Shown here piece by piece: positions 1 through 5,521 of a DNA stretch of 5,522 bases. The DNA is taken from the NCBI GenBank assembly GCA_030628325.1, contig DAOVRB010000093.1, positions 1 through 5,522 of the forward strand, in the 5' to 3' direction. The stretch's first letter is position 1, and each line of letters begins with the position of its first letter. Source of the DNA: Methanomicrobiaceae archaeon (GTDB taxonomy: Archaea > Halobacteriota > Methanomicrobia > Methanomicrobiales > Methanomicrobiaceae). A program made the position numbers and the translations under genes. A model generated the notes under the pieces. The model saw only the letters and a list, made by a program, of their open reading frames with translations, ran no database searches and was not told where the DNA came from.

Positions 1-993
1 ATGGTCAGCCGTTCAATATCTGATCTCCAGAACCTGATGATGACGATCAGGATGATACCATTAAATCAGATTTTCAACCGGTTTCCCCGTGTAGTACGCG
101 ACGTTGCCCATCATGACGGGAAAGATGTTGAATTTTTAATGCATGGAGGTGAGACCGAACTTGACAGGAGTGTTATGGATGGTCTTGGAGATCCGCTTCT
201 GCACCTGATAAGGAATGGTGTTAACCATGGTATTGAATCTCCGGAAGAACGGAAAATTGCAGGAAAGAGCCCTAAAGGAACTCTCATTCTTTCTGCCTGG
301 AGAGAACAGGGTAATGTAATAATTGAACTTAAAGATGATGGCGCCGGTATTAACCGAAAAATTGTGCTTGAAAAAGCAATTAACAGGGGTCTCACTCCTA
401 TAGAGGGTTCGGAAGAACTGAGTGATGAAGAAATAATTAATTTCCTGTTCCAGCCGGGATTCTCCACTGCCAGTGAAGTAACAGATATCAGTGGCAGAGG
501 GGTCGGTCTTGATGTGGTAAAAAGTGCGGTTGAATCTCTAAATGGTTCAATAAGAGTTGAATCTATTGAAGGAGAAGGCAGTACATTTACACTGATTCTC
601 CCACCGACAATGGCAATTATTGATGTTATGATGGTCAGAATAAACGGTCTAAGATGTGCAATTCCCATCAATGCAATAGTTGAAATTGCGAGAGTAAACC
701 TTGCTGATATTAACCGGATTGGAAACAGCGAAGTCCTGCGTCTCCGTGATGAAGTACTTCAGATCCACAAACTTGATGAAATGTTTGGTGGTGCCAGCAG
801 GGGGGACATTGTTGTTATTGTCCAGTACCAGGGAAACAAGTGTTGTATCCCGGTTGATGTGGTAGAGGGACAACAGGAAGTCGTTGTAAAACCTATCAGT
901 AATATTATTGGCAGTTGTGCCGGTGTTGGTGGAGTTACAATACCTGGTGACGGGGATGTTGTACCGATTCTGGATATAAACTCAATGGTATGA
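1..993 (+). CDS. cheA: Chemotaxis histidine kinase CheA, C-terminal part (5' end outside window)
   Basis: CheA autophosphorylates under receptor control and passes phosphate to CheY (and CheB) at the inner face of the membrane. Seen here: residues 1-36 match the end of the dimerisation (P3) domain leading into the kinase (IRMIPLNQIFNRFPRVVRD). The HATPase domain (about 37-203) has the N box H68-L-I-R-N72 with H76, the G1 box DDGAG at 112-116, the F box around LFQPGFST (149-156), the G2 box GRGVGL at 165-170 and a GEGSTF motif at 191-196. Residues about 205-330 form the CheW-like P5 domain that binds CheW and receptors. Full CheA proteins are roughly 600-900 residues and begin with a phosphotransfer His domain, so the ATG at base 1 is an internal Met and the P1/P2 regions lie upstream. 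All ATP-binding motifs look intact. The stop TGA at 991-993 overlaps the ribosome binding site of cheC, which follows after 9 nt, so the genes are very probably co-transcribed. Confidence 0.95.
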   Translation: MVSRSISDLQNLMMTIRMIPLNQIFNRFPRVVRDVAHHDGKDVEFLMHGGETELDRSVMDGLGDPLLHLIRNGVNHGIESPEERKIAGKSPKGTLILSAWREQGNVIIELKDDGAGINRKIVLEKAINRGLTPIEGSEELSDEEIINFLFQPGFSTASEVTDISGRGVGLDVVKSAVESLNGSIRVESIEGEGSTFTLILPPTMAIIDVMMVRINGLRCAIPINAIVEIARVNLADINRIGNSEVLRLRDEVLQIHKLDEMFGGASRGDIVVIVQYQGNKCCIPVDVVEGQQEVVVKPISNIIGSCAGVGGVTIPGDGDVVPILDINSMV

Positions 994-996
994 GGT
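992..996 (+). promoter_or_regulatory. Ribosome binding site of cheC
   Basis: GAGGT lies 6 nt before the cheC ATG and shares two bases with the cheA TGA stop. This fixes the cheC start and suggests translational coupling from cheA to cheC. Confidence 0.7.
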
Positions 997-1002
997 TAAA
1001 AT

Positions 1003-1617
1003 ATGAATTTAAATGAACAACAACTGGATGCTTTAAAAGAACTTGGGAATATAGGAGCATCTCATGCTGCTACGTCTTTGTCACAGATGCTGATGAGTGA
1101 AGTGCATATGACTGTCCCTGAAGTGAATATTGTAGATATTTCTGATATTTCTGAATATTTCGGGGATGAAATCTGTGCTCTTGTAGTTTTTGAAATTCAG
1201 GGAGAGTTACTCCCGGGGGGGTATATATTAGTACACCTTCCACAAAAATCTGCAATACAGCTGACCAATACAATGCTTGGCATGACAGATACAGACAGGG
1301 AGTTTAATGAAATGGACGAGAGTGCCATGCTTGAAGTTGGCAACATCATGGTCTCACAATTCCTTGACGCGACTGCCACGCTCCTTGGTATAATAATGAT
1401 TCCGTCTCCTCCGGCAATTGCGATAGATATGGCGCATGCCGCATTTGAAACTGTAGTATCCCAGGTCCTTGCGCCGGATATTAACGATGTAATACTGTTT
1501 AAAACAGAATTATCATCAGCAGAGCATGAGATAGACAGCACAATAATAATGCTCCCTAATTCAAAGACGCTGGAGGAAATATTAAGATTGCTCCAAAATC
1601 TCATCGGAACGCAATAA
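1003..1617 (+). CDS. cheC: CheY-P phosphatase CheC
   Basis: CheC dephosphorylates CheY-P and is stimulated by CheD, forming a feedback loop in Bacillus/Thermotoga-type and archaeal chemotaxis. At 204 residues it has the usual CheC length. Both copies of the family's catalytic signature (D/S-x3-E-x2-N-x22-P) can be read with exact spacing: D9-E13-N16-P39 and S107-E111-N114-P137. It is therefore a two-site CheC and not the one-site CheX or FliY type, and there is no N-terminal CheY-binding or C-terminal FliN extension. The two halves (about 1-98 and 99-204) are the expected pseudo-symmetric repeats. The ATG is supported by GAGGT 6 nt upstream. It sits 9 nt after cheA and 19 nt before cheD, consistent with one operon and with the known CheC-CheD partnership. 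No damage is seen. Confidence 0.95.
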   Translation: MNLNEQQLDALKELGNIGASHAATSLSQMLMSEVHMTVPEVNIVDISDISEYFGDEICALVVFEIQGELLPGGYILVHLPQKSAIQLTNTMLGMTDTDREFNEMDESAMLEVGNIMVSQFLDATATLLGIIMIPSPPAIAIDMAHAAFETVVSQVLAPDINDVILFKTELSSAEHEIDSTIIMLPNSKTLEEILRLLQNLIGTQ

Positions 1618-1636
1618 ACAGATAAACACAGATTAT

Positions 1637-2125
1637 ATGGCAACAGATGAGAACAGAATAAAAACCACCAATATTGGAATTGGTGAATACCATGTAGGAA
1701 GCTTCTGTATGTCATCAATAGGTCTCGGTTCCTGCGTTGCTCTGATTTTTCACGATCAGAAGCGTTCTGTCGGTGCAGTTGCTCATATAATGCTTCCTGA
1801 AAGTGGAGGATGTGGGAACCGCCCGGGAAAATTTGCAGATACTGCAGTAGAGACACTTTTGATGGAACTAACATCACAGGGAAGCAATAAACGTAATATT
1901 GAAGCTACAATTGTTGGTGGGGCAAGCATGTTTAAGCAATTTAGTGGCAAGCTTGATATTGGCAACAGAAATATAGAAGCCGTCCGGAAAAAACTTAAAG
2001 AATTGAACATTCCATTAAAAGCAGAGGATGTAGGAGAGGATTTCGGTCGTTCAGTTTACTACCATCCTATGAAAAGTGGTAAAGTATATGTCAGGCGGGC
2101 AAACGGTACATGTACAGACCTTTAA
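1637..2125 (+). CDS. cheD: Chemoreceptor glutamine deamidase CheD
   Basis: CheD deamidates specific glutamines on chemoreceptors and also binds CheC, raising its phosphatase activity. At 162 residues it has the family length. The signature GLGSCVALIFHD at 29-40 carries the catalytic Cys33. His50 in AHIMLP (49-54) is the expected 17 residues later, as in Thermotoga maritima CheD (Cys27/His44). The third triad position, Thr21 in T. maritima, aligns with Ser27 here, a conservative hydroxyl replacement. The family motif VGGASMF is at 93-99. The start ATG has no convincing Shine-Dalgarno sequence in the 19 nt after the cheC stop, so translation may depend on re-initiation after cheC. The last 16 nt overlap the next gene in another frame. 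The assignment is firm; retained activity with Ser in place of Thr is inference. Confidence 0.94.
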   Translation: MATDENRIKTTNIGIGEYHVGSFCMSSIGLGSCVALIFHDQKRSVGAVAHIMLPESGGCGNRPGKFADTAVETLLMELTSQGSNKRNIEATIVGGASMFKQFSGKLDIGNRNIEAVRKKLKELNIPLKAEDVGEDFGRSVYYHPMKSGKVYVRRANGTCTDL

Positions 2126-3303
2126 TTCTGGTTTTTGCAATATTCATTACATTTACGCCTGTATCAGCAGAAATCATTCTTTTTTCACCTGCTTCAAACT
2201 CTGTTTCAACATCGGATGTAAGAGATATCACTAACGGTCCGGATAATTCAGTTATATTTGCTACGACCAATGGAATTTCATACTATGATGGTTCATGGAG
2301 AATATCTCATATGGACTGGCTGCCCGATCATAAAGGACAGATGGATGATTTTGTTGTGGCAGTTGAATATGATAATAACAATAATTTGTGGATTGGATAT
2401 GCAGGTGGTCTTCAGATATTTGACGGGGAAACATACACGACAATAACTGACCAGCAGTTGTTAAAAAACAGAATTATCAATGATATCCGGGCATGGAAAA
2501 ACGAGATGTGGATCAGTACCGGAAATGCAGGTGTCCACCGTGTTGTTGACGGCGAGTGGAAATGGTTTCAGCCATTTGAAGAGGGCGGACTTGACTGTTA
2601 TATAGTAAATGATATCGCTATTGATTACAACACAGGTTCTGTTATTGTTGTGTCAAAAAAATATGGAGGATTTATCTGCAGCGATATCAATAACTCCTTA
2701 ACATTCAGGCAGATTGGGAAATCCCAAAATGCCCTGAAAGGAATGACCGGAGTTGTGTCTAACCCGCCTGGTGGGGTATATTTTTTTAATTCTACAGACA
2801 TTGTAAAATATCATACATTAACAGGAATTATGCCCATCTTAAATATCAATGATCTGCCTGCAGGTACTCACAGAATATATGATATCTCTGTAACAAAGGA
2901 TGGAAAAATTGTTATTGGTACTGATTTTGGGATTTCATGCTGGAAAAATGATGAATTGATACTTCATCATGACAGAGCGTCCGGCCTTGGAAATAATATT
3001 GTCCAGAAAGTATTCGTAGATAATGCAGGCAGGTGGTGGTTTGCCAATAAAGGCTATGTCGGTTATTATTATGATAATAAAAATGTACCGGTGATTCCAG
3101 TCAGTTATGTAGATTATGACACCAAATCTGAATCTAACGGAGAAAGATCACCTGATACAAGTGTGTCTGAATTGCCGCATGGTGTTAGAGATGAGAATTC
3201 AGATACAGTTTTGTCATCAGATAATGGAGAAAATAACAAAGATTCTCTCCTTGAAAACCTAAAATTTTTTATAGATTCTGTGTTTAATTTATTACCTTTA
3301 TAA
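2110..3303 (+). CDS. Exported two-component-regulator-type beta-propeller protein, function unknown
   Basis: Residues 1-20 form a signal peptide: a Met-Tyr-Arg start, a hydrophobic core LILVFAIFITF, and VSA before the likely cut at 20/21. The mature part has seven imperfect repeats with the form 'I-x-D-I-x(5-8)-G/N-x-hydrophobic-W/I-x-G/A-T-x-x-G-hydrophobic', typical of Reg_prop/ligand-binding sensor propellers, at about 36-66, 80-112, 122-154, 164-200, 210-240, 255-288 and 296-325. Clear examples are NNLWIGYAGGLQIFDG and GKIVIGTDFGISCW. Seven blades would close one propeller. Residues 332-380 are a Ser/Asp/Glu/Asn-rich linker and 381-397 a short hydrophobic/amphipathic end. No kinase, HAMP or clear membrane helix follows, unlike the hybrid sensors where such propellers usually occur. 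It starts inside cheD with a 16-nt overlap, so it shares the che transcript. It may act as an extracytoplasmic binding or scaffold partner of receptors or the archaellum, but this is inference from position only. Confidence 0.85.
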   Translation: MYRPLILVFAIFITFTPVSAEIILFSPASNSVSTSDVRDITNGPDNSVIFATTNGISYYDGSWRISHMDWLPDHKGQMDDFVVAVEYDNNNNLWIGYAGGLQIFDGETYTTITDQQLLKNRIINDIRAWKNEMWISTGNAGVHRVVDGEWKWFQPFEEGGLDCYIVNDIAIDYNTGSVIVVSKKYGGFICSDINNSLTFRQIGKSQNALKGMTGVVSNPPGGVYFFNSTDIVKYHTLTGIMPILNINDLPAGTHRIYDISVTKDGKIVIGTDFGISCWKNDELILHHDRASGLGNNIVQKVFVDNAGRWWFANKGYVGYYYDNKNVPVIPVSYVDYDTKSESNGERSPDTSVSELPHGVRDENSDTVLSSDNGENNKDSLLENLKFFIDSVFNLLPL

Positions 3304-3343
3304 TGTAAAAACACATGAAATCTCCTGGTTACAGTTCCAAATA

Positions 3344-3393
3344 ATGAAAGTGGCCCTTCTGCCCAGTCTGAAAATGATGATTGCCACTTTCAT
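3344..3393. repeat. 11-bp inverted repeat between convergent genes
   Basis: ATGAAAGTGGC at 3344-3354 and its perfect complement GCCACTTTCAT at 3383-3393 enclose a 28-nt spacer. The dyad lies 40 nt after the propeller gene stop and upstream of the compact terminator hairpin. It could add to termination or be a protein-binding dyad; the long loop makes a simple terminator less likely. Confidence 0.5.
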
Positions 3394-3399
3394 CAAACA

Positions 3400-3429
3400 G
3401 TGCGTGACTGAGAGGTCATGCACGTTTTT
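3400..3429 (+). terminator. Hairpin plus T-run, probable terminator of the che operon
   Basis: GTGCGTGAC (3400-3408) pairs with GTCATGCAC (3415-3423) around a 6-nt TGAGAG loop; the one mismatch is a G-U pair in RNA. TTTTT follows at 3425-3429. The position, about 97 nt after the last + strand gene and just before the convergent gene's stop, suits a terminator. Archaeal termination depends mainly on the U tract, so the hairpin may be accessory. Confidence 0.5.
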
Positions 3430-3431
3430 AC

Positions 3432-4628
3432 TCATATTTCATGAACTTTAATTACATGAAGTACATACTCATTTAATGAATCAAAAAAGATCATCTTAGC
3501 ATGTTTTGCCTTTTTTTCATCATCAGAGAATATATCATTCGCAAGATATTCCAGAGTGATCATGTAAAAATAGAGTGATTTATATCGTTTCTTCAAATCT
3601 CTTAATGTGATCTCAGCTTCATTTTTATTATCATGTATTGTATAATATGCATAGTCCAGGAGTTGTATCAGATATTGTGGCATATCTTTTTCTTTAGCCT
3701 GATCCCTGAAATTGAAATATGATTCTATGCTATTTGAGAGAAGAGACAATTTAATCCCATAATATATCGGTTCAAGATTATTTGGGTACTGCTGCATCAT
3801 CTGCTTTACTACACCCGATGCCCCCATACCATCTCTCTGTTCAACTGCCTGATTATAACTCTCTCGTAGAAAATCAAGATCATTGTAAAATCGTTCGACA
3901 GCAAATTTCAGGAGTTCTTTCCTCTTTGAAACATTCCCATCTTTTTTTGCTTTTTTAATTCCGGTTCTGAGAAACCAGCGTTCACTTGGAAACCATTCCA
4001 GTGATTTTGTTGTCATTATCCAGAACACAGATTCCATTAATGGAGTTTCATTATTATCCAGAAATTTAAACCGGTAAATTGGCGGCCGGACTCTTGCAAG
4101 TTCAAGTAACTGCTCCCGTGCGGCAAGTTCATATCTTGATGGTCTGATGTCTCTATCAGAACCTATATTTTGTTTCTCAATTTCAGAGAGCATAAGATAG
4201 CAATATGCAATGTAATACCCCACTCTGGCATCATACTTCCAGTTATCTGAGAGATATTCAACTGCATTTAGGTAATCTTTATTTTCCATCAGTTTTATAG
4301 CGGATAATATTCGCAACGTCACCTTATTTGATGATTTTCTCTTGCTGCGTGCTGCATTGCTGATAAGCCGCTCAACATAATCAAGATCAATTTTTGTATC
4401 AGGTGCATTCAGTACCCGAAAAGTAACTGAATCTATAAATTCGTCATATACATTGTTATCCAAATCGGGAAATGCATTATCAAGTGTTGAAATGATATGT
4501 CCATAAAAAACAGGAAGATTTAAATTAATTTTATTTGAATTTTTGTCAATATAAGCGAAGAGATCTTTCTTTAACACATCAATTTTTTCATATTTGATTG
4601 CATCAGTTAATCTCTCATTTTTAGCCAT
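3432..4628 (-). CDS. Hypothetical all-helical TPR-like protein (398 aa)
   Basis: I do not recognise the family. The protein is cytoplasmic by appearance, with no signal peptide or membrane span. It is almost entirely predicted helix and rich in Lys, Asp, Asn, Leu and Tyr. Paired helices with TPR-like spacing of small and aromatic residues are seen at about 104-146 (KDYLNAVEYL...VGYYIAYCYLMLSE), 235-262, 267-297 (ending QYPNNLEPIYYGIKLSLL) and 319-362. This suggests a repeat scaffold that binds other proteins. No catalytic motif was found. The ATG at 4628 overlaps the stop of the preceding short ORF by 8 nt, with only a weak GGTA before it. A TTAAATA box about 36 nt upstream could give it its own promoter. 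It converges on the che operon with 128 nt between stops. It is not CheF/DUF439-like to my eye, and a role in taxis is not supported by sequence. Confidence 0.75.
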   Translation of the reverse strand: MAKNERLTDAIKYEKIDVLKKDLFAYIDKNSNKINLNLPVFYGHIISTLDNAFPDLDNNVYDEFIDSVTFRVLNAPDTKIDLDYVERLISNAARSKRKSSNKVTLRILSAIKLMENKDYLNAVEYLSDNWKYDARVGYYIAYCYLMLSEIEKQNIGSDRDIRPSRYELAAREQLLELARVRPPIYRFKFLDNNETPLMESVFWIMTTKSLEWFPSERWFLRTGIKKAKKDGNVSKRKELLKFAVERFYNDLDFLRESYNQAVEQRDGMGASGVVKQMMQQYPNNLEPIYYGIKLSLLSNSIESYFNFRDQAKEKDMPQYLIQLLDYAYYTIHDNKNEAEITLRDLKKRYKSLYFYMITLEYLANDIFSDDEKKAKHAKMIFFDSLNEYVLHVIKVHEI

Positions 4629-4941
4629 ATCTTACCATATTATCTATTGATGTTTTACTGTATTTAATGTTATAGAGAGCCTGTCCATTCAGTGCTGATC
4701 TGTCAGGACAGTAATGATCAGCAAGACGTAGCATTAGCCCTACATCAAAACTGAATTTCCTGCTGTCTTTGTCATAATATTTTGTTTTGATGTGTTTTTT
4801 AACAGGAGTCAGGTCCACATGGGACAAGAGTTTGGTTATTAGCGTTCCTTTGTCAATGATGTCATTGAGGAGTCTGGTTCCGCATTTATCTACAAACAAT
4901 ACCATAAGGGCAAAGTCATCCAAGTATTTAAATGTGCCCAA
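4621..4941 (-). CDS. Short ORF resembling a transposase N-terminal domain, possibly a remnant
   Basis: The frame opens after a stop at 4951-4953 and offers TTG at 4941 (106 aa) or the first ATG at 4905 (94 aa). The - strand box TTTAAATA at 4932-4925 would place a transcript start almost exactly at that ATG, favouring a leaderless 94-aa product. The protein has the outline 'hydrophobic helix, LLSHVDLTPVKKHI, basic KTKYYDKDSRKFSFDVGLMLRLADHYC', which resembles the N-terminal helical domain of IS4/IS5/IS1182-type transposases. No DDE catalytic domain follows: after Cys78 the reading ends within 28 residues. Those last residues begin close to a GAGCCTGTCCA inverted-repeat copy (codons 85-89), as if the frame runs from a mobile-element remnant into host sequence. 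The stop overlaps the next gene's ATG by 8 nt (ATGGCTAA), so it could equally be a small functional gene coupled to it. Family assignment is from pattern only. Confidence 0.45.
   Translation of the reverse strand: MGTFKYLDDFALMVLFVDKCGTRLLNDIIDKGTLITKLLSHVDLTPVKKHIKTKYYDKDSRKFSFDVGLMLRLADHYCPDRSALNGQALYNIKYSKTSIDNMVRYG
4661..4667 (-). promoter_or_regulatory. Candidate TATA box for the 398-aa gene
   Basis: On the - strand this reads TTAAATA, close to the archaeal TATA consensus. Its centre is about 36 nt from the ATG at 4628, so transcription would begin about 10 nt before the gene. The region is AT-rich, so chance matches are likely. Confidence 0.25.
4925..4932 (-). promoter_or_regulatory. 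Candidate archaeal TATA box (TTTAAATA)
   Basis: On the - strand the sequence reads TTTAAATA, matching the archaeal consensus TTTAWATA. Its centre is about 23 nt upstream of the ATG at 4905, the spacing expected for a leaderless transcript. The box lies inside the TTG-initiated version of the ORF, which argues for the ATG start. Confidence 0.4.
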
Positions 4942-5019
4942 ATGTGGTCGTCAGCGGCCAAAAACGAAAATTTTGCTGTATCTTTAAAATTATAGTGGCA
5001 AATGTTGCTTTTTGAACTA

Positions 5020-5107
5020 ATGGTAAACGCAATTCCGCGTTTCACATCGCCATTCAGGGGAAGGGCGTTGTTCGAGAAAGTTTTTTTTTAAAACTTTCGT
5101 TTACCAT
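5020..5107. repeat. 88-bp unit closed by 10-bp inverted repeat
   Basis: ATGGTAAACG at 5020-5029 and CGTTTACCAT at 5098-5107 are perfect complements. Inside lie two further stems that compete with the outer one: AAACGC (5025-5030) with GCGTTT (5037-5042), and GAAAGTTTT (5076-5084) with AAAACTTTC (5090-5098). It could be a small repeat element or a structured RNA with alternative folds; the sequence alone does not decide. Confidence 0.4.
5076..5098. repeat. 9-bp hairpin with T9 tract
   Basis: GAAAGTTTT and AAAACTTTC pair around TTTTT, within a run of nine T (5081-5089). On the + strand, U9 in a transcript could itself stop archaeal RNA polymerase, but no + strand gene ends nearby. Confidence 0.4.
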
Positions 5108-5202
5108 CGTTTAATTTAAAAAAATGTGCATGACTTACGTTGTGTCAGGCAATGTTTGCTGAAAATACAATTTGCGTTTTCATGCCAATAAACCTTTGGC
5201 AC

Positions 5203-5319
5203 TATACAGGCTGTGACACAATGCTCGATCTGCAAAAAAAGAGGCATAATTTGAGCTTCTTTCTGAGATGGTATTAAATAGTATAACTATGGCGACACAG
5301 TTCTGTCACAGCCTGTATA
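5203..5319. mobile_element. MITE-like element with perfect 16-bp terminal inverted repeats
   Basis: TATACAGGCTGTGACA (5203-5218) is the exact reverse complement of TGTCACAGCCTGTATA (5304-5319), and the match stops at both outer edges. If TA or TATA is the duplicated target, the element proper runs CAGGCTGTGACA to TGTCACAGCCTG. TA duplication is typical of IS630/Tc1-type transposition. The 85-bp interior has no coding potential, so the element would depend on a transposase elsewhere. The right inner end also contains the local palindrome ACAGTTCTGT at 5297-5306. The class (MITE) is inferred; the repeat itself is certain. Confidence 0.6.
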
Positions 5320-5323
5320 AGAA

Positions 5324-5355
5324 GAAAACCAAAAATTCCTGAAACTTTGGTTTTC
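5324..5355 (-). terminator. 10-bp hairpin, possible terminator of the gene at the right edge
   Basis: GAAAACCAAA (5324-5333) and TTTGGTTTTC (5346-5355) pair perfectly around a 12-nt loop. Read on the - strand, the stem ends in TTTTC and is followed by TTCTTATA, a U-rich tail. It lies 55 nt beyond the stop of the partial - strand frame at 5411, a suitable place for its terminator. It also abuts the MITE-like element, so it may be part of a mobile remnant instead. Confidence 0.35.
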
Positions 5356-5410
5356 GACTCTGGGTCAATTTTATATGTGGGATTGTTGGCTGGACAGGCT
5401 CATATATCCA

Positions 5411-5521
5411 TCATTTTTTACTGATTTCGCCATAATAATATTCACCTGCAGAACGCTGTTCACGGTCAAGGAAACTACCCGGTTTGTTTATTCTTGGTCT
5501 GCCACTCTGATCTCGTCTGAA
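5411..5521 (-). CDS. C-terminal end of an unidentified protein (5' part outside window)
   Basis: On the - strand a frame is open from the window edge for 36 codons and ends in TGA at 5411-5413. The peptide includes GRPRINKPGSFLDREQRSAG and then EYYYGEISKK. It is charged and hydrophilic with a mix of codons that looks coding, and it is followed by a hairpin with a U-rich tail. An open stretch of this length also arises by chance fairly often, so the call rests on composition and context. No family is recognised. Confidence 0.4.
   Translation of the reverse strand, partial: FRRDQSGRPRINKPGSFLDREQRSAGEYYYGEISKK

Larger units (their letters stand above)
4677..5401. repeat. 11-bp inverted-repeat pair bracketing 725 bp, possible IS ends
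   Basis: GAGCCTGTCCA at 4677-4687 is perfectly complementary to TGGACAGGCTC at 5391-5401. The pair encloses most of the transposase-like ORF and the palindrome-rich non-coding stretch. The match does not extend inward, and no clear target duplication is seen (flanks TATAGA and CATATA). An 11-bp pair in a region of this size could arise by chance, so this is only a candidate boundary of a decayed insertion sequence. Confidence 0.25.
4942..5410. other. Non-coding, inverted-repeat-rich stretch of about 470 bp
   Basis: No convincing gene is seen on either strand. The stretch holds an 88-bp unit closed by a 10-bp inverted repeat, a hairpin with a T9 tract, a 117-bp MITE-like element and a 10-bp hairpin. 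A loose direct repeat is also present: GGCAAATGTTGCT at 4997-5009 and GGCAATGTTTGCT at 5148-5160. The density of palindromes suggests accumulated mobile-element remnants. Confidence 0.6.

Noticed and set aside
1..3. ATG at base 1 as the true start of cheA
   Set aside because: It falls in the middle of the dimerisation domain; the essential phosphotransfer domain must lie upstream of the window.
111..671. 186-aa open frame on the - strand inside cheA
   Set aside because: Antisense to the intact CheA ATPase domain; Ser/Leu/Pro-rich shadow translation.
1197..1877. 226-aa open frame on the - strand across cheC and cheD
   Set aside because: Antisense to two clearly conserved genes; the translation is low in domain character and rich in Ser/Ile/Cys, as expected of a shadow.
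4787..4987. 66-aa + strand frame opposite the short transposase-like ORF
   Set aside because: Shadow of the - strand frame; no ribosome binding site and no recognisable protein character.
5061..5107. GTTCGAG motif resembling a tRNA T-loop
   Set aside because: No flanking T-stem, anticodon arm or acceptor stem can be built around it.
5116..5247. 43-aa - strand frame starting ATG at 5247
   Set aside because: Cys-rich, odd composition and runs through the left terminal repeat of the MITE-like element; no support beyond being open.
4942..5410. CRISPR array
   Set aside because: Repeats are inverted and non-periodic; there is no series of equal direct repeats with spacers.
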